This document shows, piece by piece, positions 63,489 through 64,000 of a stretch of DNA of 64,000 bases. A program made the translations under genes and the position numbers. This DNA comes from Arthrobacter sp. M4 (GTDB lineage Bacteria > Actinomycetota > Actinomycetes > Actinomycetales > Micrococcaceae), in contig NZ_JAIWYX010000005.1 of the NCBI RefSeq assembly GCF_020251205.1, positions 1-64,000 of the forward strand, given 5' to 3'. The notes beneath the pieces were generated by a model. That model was not told the origin of the DNA. It saw only the letters and a list, made by a program, of their open reading frames with translations, and ran no database searches. How positions within the stretch are numbered: the stretch's first letter is position 1; the number at the start of each line of letters is the position of its first letter.

Positions 63489-63647
63489 TTATGAACCAAT
63501 CGTTGAGTCGGTGAGGGAAGTGAATTGGGAGATCCAGGGGAAGACGAACTGGACAAGCAGTACCAGCACGCCGGCCACAAGGGCTGCGGATGTCAGGATG
63601 CGGACCCAGAGTGGCCCAGGCAAATGACGGAAAATCCACGCGTACAT
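63489..63647 (-). CDS. 52-residue membrane protein between sortase and trpG
   Basis: Short frame starting MYAWIFRHLPGPLWVR, followed by one hydrophobic helix (LTSAALVAGVLVLLVQF, about 18-35), FPWISQF, and a polar end (SLTDSTIGS). It begins 4 bases after the sortase stop and ends 7 bases before trpG, so it is part of the same transcript. I recall similar small proteins at this position in related actinobacteria; function unknown. Confidence 0.75.
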   Translation of the reverse strand: MYAWIFRHLPGPLWVRILTSAALVAGVLVLLVQFVFPWISQFTSLTDSTIGS

Positions 63648-63651
63648 GCGG

Positions 63652-64000
63652 CTATCCCTTTCCGTGTGCGGCTTGGACCTGTGCTGCGATTTCGGCTGGC
63701 GGGCCTGCGGAAACCGGCTGCCATCGCTCCAGGATGGAGTAGGCGATGATCCGTTCCTGGGCCCCGAAGCGCGGATTGCAGCTGGTCATGGTCAGGTAGC
63801 TTTCCGTGGGCGTGGCACCTGGCTGCGTCGGGACCGGAAGGATCACGTCAGTCCTGCTCGGCAGAACGATCTGGTTGTTTCGGAACACGTAGGTGTAATA
63901 CGCGTCCTTGGTCTGGATATATATCCGGTCGCCCGGCACCAGTTGGTGGATGTTGTCCAGCACGGCGCCGTGCGTTTGTCGGTGCCCGGCTACGGCGAAG
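63652..64000 (-). CDS. Class E sortase, N-terminus outside the window
   Basis: C-terminal 115 residues of a sortase that anchors surface proteins to peptidoglycan. The frame runs off the right edge at base 64000. The catalytic His is in AGHRQTHGAVLDNI, the Cys in TMTSCNPRF, and the catalytic Arg in ERIIAY. Class E sortases with this pattern are usual at this place near oriC in actinobacteria. First gene of a minus-strand unit with the 52-residue membrane protein and trpG. Confidence 0.9.
   Translation of the reverse strand, partial: FAVAGHRQTHGAVLDNIHQLVPGDRIYIQTKDAYYTYVFRNNQIVLPSRTDVILPVPTQPGATPTESYLTMTSCNPRFGAQERIIAYSILERWQPVSAGPPAEIAAQVQAAHGKG

Overview
The window is chromosomal DNA of a high-GC actinobacterium. 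Gene content and protein sequences point to the Micrococcaceae (Arthrobacter/Paenarthrobacter type): a Micrococcus/Rhodococcus-like putrescine oxidase, a mycobacterial-style fhaA-fhaB-pstP-rodA-pbpA-pknA-pknB cluster, a class E sortase, a CgArsR-like arsenic repressor, and many genes with a TANNNT box 6-9 bases before the start codon and no Shine-Dalgarno sequence (leaderless transcripts). The right end (52.5-64 kb) looks like the origin-proximal cell-division and kinase cluster found in most actinobacteria. Identification of the organism is inference.

Layout. 1-656 is gene-poor, with a short direct repeat and a hairpin that may be a transposon scar. 657-17687 is mostly core metabolism: an SRPBCC protein, HAD phosphatases, serS, a lipid kinase, pheA with a rhodanese, a peptidase E-like protein, an amidase, phosphoglucomutase, a RutE-like reductase, a uracil permease, glycerate kinase and GDPD. 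17688-20185 holds a 16-bp tandem repeat, a DapA-family aldolase and an MFS transporter. 20220-24760 is an arsenic locus read leftward (arsR, aquaglyceroporin, arsC, a deleted trxB, a 22-residue Cys-rich peptide, arsO-like monooxygenase, frameshifted arsC). 24871-31134 has a PEBP protein, a PfkB kinase, two hydrolases, a DinB-like protein, a RelA/SpoT-domain synthetase and a SulP permease whose STAS domain is broken.

31156-37735 is a 5-oxoproline (pyroglutamate) locus: pxpA, an MHS-type transporter, a pxpB-pxpC fusion and a biotin carboxylase-BCCP protein, facing a GntR regulator. 37809-44979 has an orphan HEPN-motif protein, an HTH-less LysR-type ligand-binding protein, a tightly coupled molybdate operon led by an HTH-TOBE regulator, a lipoprotein and a DUF5997 protein. 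45064-47281 is putrescine oxidase with its TetR regulator and a palindromic operator between them. 47278-50436 is a multicopper oxidase plus ZIP metal permease, facing a DtxR/MntR-type regulator across a palindrome. 50571-52458 is L-talarate/galactarate dehydratase with its FadR-type regulator. A tRNA-Leu(CAG) and a bidirectional terminator separate this from the fhaA-pknB cluster; trpG, a 52-residue membrane protein and a sortase close the window on the minus strand.

Shared patterns. Long inverted repeats sit in the gaps between genes, four of the five at convergent gene ends (11938, 14182, 37752, 44983; the fifth, 16398, lies between tandem genes). Many operons are coupled by ATGA or GTGA overlaps. 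Decay marks (internal deletion, two frameshifts, a truncated STAS domain) cluster between 20 and 31 kb. The most unusual points are the Cys-rich micro-protein in the arsenic operon, the oxidase-ZIP-MntR metal module, and a split urea-carboxylase-like architecture in the 5-oxoproline locus.
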